Source of the DNA: Agromyces ramosus
Lineage (GTDB): Bacteria > Actinomycetota > Actinomycetes > Actinomycetales > Microbacteriaceae
Direction of reading: 5' to 3'
NCBI RefSeq assembly: GCF_004216665.1
Contig: NZ_SGWY01000001.1
Span: forward strand, 1,240,001-1,304,000
Length of the DNA: 64,000 nt
In this document: piece after piece, positions 62,525-64,000 of the stretch
Layout: each line of letters starts with the position of its first letter
How positions within the stretch are numbered: position 1 is the first letter of the stretch
Notes under the pieces: model-generated
Told to the model about the DNA's origin: nothing
The model's input: the letters and a program-made list of their open reading frames with translations, nothing else
Database searches by the model: none
Made by a program: the position numbers and the translations under genes

Positions 62525-64000
62525 GTGCGATGTTCCGCTCCCTCGCCAGCCGCGACTATCGCATCTGGTTCATCGGCGCCCTCGTCTCCAACATCGGAGC
62601 GTGGATGCAGGCCACCGCCCAGAACTGGGTGGTGCTCACCGAGCTCACCGACACCGACGCCCTCGCCGTCGGCATCACCATGGCGCTGCAGTTCGCGCCG
62701 CAGCTCCTCCTCGTGCCGATCACGGGCCTCATCGCCGACCGGTTCGAACGCCGCAGGATCCTCATGGTCACGCAGAGCTGCCTCATGGTGCTCGGCCTCG
62801 CGCTCGGGCTGCTGCTCATCCTCGGCCACGCCGAGCTCTGGCACCTCTACGGCTTCGCGCTGGCCCTCGGCCTCGTGAACGCGGTCGACACGCCCGCGCG
62901 CCAGACGTTCGTCGCCGACCTCGTGTCGGGGTCGAACATGTCGAACGCGGTCGCGCTCAACTCGGCGTCCTTCAACGCCGCACGCATGATCGGCCCGGCC
63001 GTCGCGGGATTCCTCATCGCGCTCGTCGGTTCGGGCTGGGTCTTCGTCATCAACGCGTTCACCTTCGTGGCCGTGCTCGTCGCGCTCGCGATGCTGCGCG
63101 GCATGACGGTGCACCGGATGCCGCGGGCGACCGGCTCCGGCAGCCAGTTCGTGGCGGGCTTCCGCTACGTCGCGCGGCGTCCCGACCTCGTGATCGTGTT
63201 CGTGATCGTCTTCCTCATCGGCGCGTTCGGCATGAACTTCCCGATCTTCTCCTCGACCATGGCGGTCGAGTTCGGGCGCGGCGCCGGCGAGTACGGCGTG
63301 CTCAACTCGATCCTCGCGATCGGCTCGCTCACCGGCGCGCTCCTCGCGGCGCGACGCGAGCGGGCGCGCATGCGGGTCATCATCCTCGCCTCGGCCTTCT
63401 TCGGCGTCGCCGTGCTCATCGCCGCATTCATGCCGACGTACTGGGCCTTCGCGGCCTCGACCATCCTCATCGGATTCGGCGCGGTGTCGATCCTCACCAC
63501 CGCGAACGGGTACGTGCAGACCACGACCGATCCCGAGCTGCGCGGCCGCGTGATGGCGCTCTACATGGCGATCCTCGTCGGCGGCACGCCCATCGGCGCC
63601 CCGATCGTCGGCGCCGTCGCCGACACGTGGGGTCCTCGCTGGGCGCTCGGCGTGGCCGCGGTCGCGGCGGGTGCGGCCGCGCTCATCGGCCTCGGCTGGC
63701 TCGTCTTCGCGCGGGGAATGCACCTCGCGCGGCATCCGCGGGCCCGCTGGCGGCCCGTCGTGCGATTCGCGGACGCCCCGACGGCCGCGATCGCGGTCAT
63801 CCCCACGCGACCCGTGCGGGTGGTGCGCGACCAGGGCTCCCCGCCCCGCGAGCTCCGGGACCACGGGGAGCTCGTGCCGTCGGTGCCGAACGCACGGCTC
63901 GTGCCGGCCGACTTCTCCGAGGAGGTCGCGCTCACCTCGCCGATCCCGGTGCCACGGTCGCACCCACGCGACCGCGCGGCGCCGCATCCCGACGTCGCCG
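62521..64000 (+). CDS. MFS efflux transporter (3' end outside the window)
   Basis: The frame is open for 493 codons up to the window edge. The protein starts SAMFRSLASRDYRIWFIGALVSNIGAWMQ, typical of the MFS_3/enterobactin-exporter-like group, with motif A-type loop GLIADRFERRRIL and about 12 hydrophobic segments ending near residue 400. The remaining visible part is a Pro/Arg-rich cytoplasmic tail. It starts with GTG overlapping the marR stop; an ATG three codons later is an alternative. MarR-coupled transporters of this type usually export drugs or toxic metabolites. Confidence 0.9.
   Translation, partial: MSAMFRSLASRDYRIWFIGALVSNIGAWMQATAQNWVVLTELTDTDALAVGITMALQFAPQLLLVPITGLIADRFERRRILMVTQSCLMVLGLALGLLLILGHAELWHLYGFALALGLVNAVDTPARQTFVADLVSGSNMSNAVALNSASFNAARMIGPAVAGFLIALVGSGWVFVINAFTFVAVLVALAMLRGMTVHRMPRATGSGSQFVAGFRYVARRPDLVIVFVIVFLIGAFGMNFPIFSSTMAVEFGRGAGEYGVLNSILAIGSLTGALLAARRERARMRVIILASAFFGVAVLIAAFMPTYWAFAASTILIGFGAVSILTTANGYVQTTTDPELRGRVMALYMAILVGGTPIGAPIVGAVADTWGPRWALGVAAVAAGAAALIGLGWLVFARGMHLARHPRARWRPVVRFADAPTAAIAVIPTRPVRVVRDQGSPPRELRDHGELVPSVPNARLVPADFSEEVALTSPIPVPRSHPRDRAAPHPDVA

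Overview
The window looks like chromosomal DNA of a high-GC actinobacterium, most likely of the family Microbacteriaceae (Agromyces/Microbacterium-like). This is an inference from the very high GC, the GAC/CTC/GTC-type codon use, the recurring GGATGCC/GGCATCC oligomer, the TANNNT -10 elements with leaderless starts, and the gene families present. I saw no phage, IS element, integrase or CRISPR array. No stretch longer than 300 bases lacks a gene.

Layout. 1-3.4 kb: tail of an unknown gene, a lipoprotein, two small acidic proteins and a secreted repeat protein ending in a PxKF domain. 3.4-12.7 kb: a six-gene minus-strand operon (YtcJ-type amidohydrolase, oligopeptide-type ABC importer, FAD oxidoreductase), divergent from a TetR regulator across a 35-bp palindrome. 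12.7-14.1 kb: a PEMT/ICMT-like methyltransferase and a CPBP protease. 14.2-19.4 kb: two tRNA-Ser genes interleaved with two LCP-family envelope enzymes, then a HAD phosphatase and serS. 19.5-23.9 kb: lipid kinase, two membrane proteins, pheA and a DUF445 protein. 23.9-32 kb: pgm, glgX/treX, treY and treZ, which together can convert glucan to trehalose. 32-37.5 kb: three glycosyltransferases (one carrying a HEAT-like N-terminal domain) and a polysaccharide pyruvyl transferase-like protein. 37.6-41.4 kb: a secreted amidase-like protein, an MFS transporter and a VanY-type carboxypeptidase.

41.5-53 kb is dominated by cellulose/cellobiose use. A CebEFG-type importer, a GH1 beta-glucosidase and a CebR-like LacI regulator form one cluster. 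A secreted GH6 cellulase about 5 kb away carries the identical 16-bp operator (GTGAGAGCGCTCTCAC), so the two loci form one regulon: extracellular cellulase, uptake, intracellular hydrolysis. Between them lie an orphan DNA methyltransferase, a flavodoxin, a lipoate ligase-like protein and a histidine phosphatase.

54-64 kb: a large secreted GH31 enzyme with NEW3 and NPCBM domains, the conserved ATP-grasp / alpha-E / transglutaminase trio, a small secreted cysteine protein, and a MarR-MFS pair with two abutting 13-bp operator copies; the MFS gene runs off the window end. The best candidates for new biology are the unassigned glycan locus with the HEAT-GT fusion, the amidohydrolase/ABC/oxidoreductase operon with its symmetric divergent promoter, and the tRNA-Ser/LCP dicistronic arrangement.
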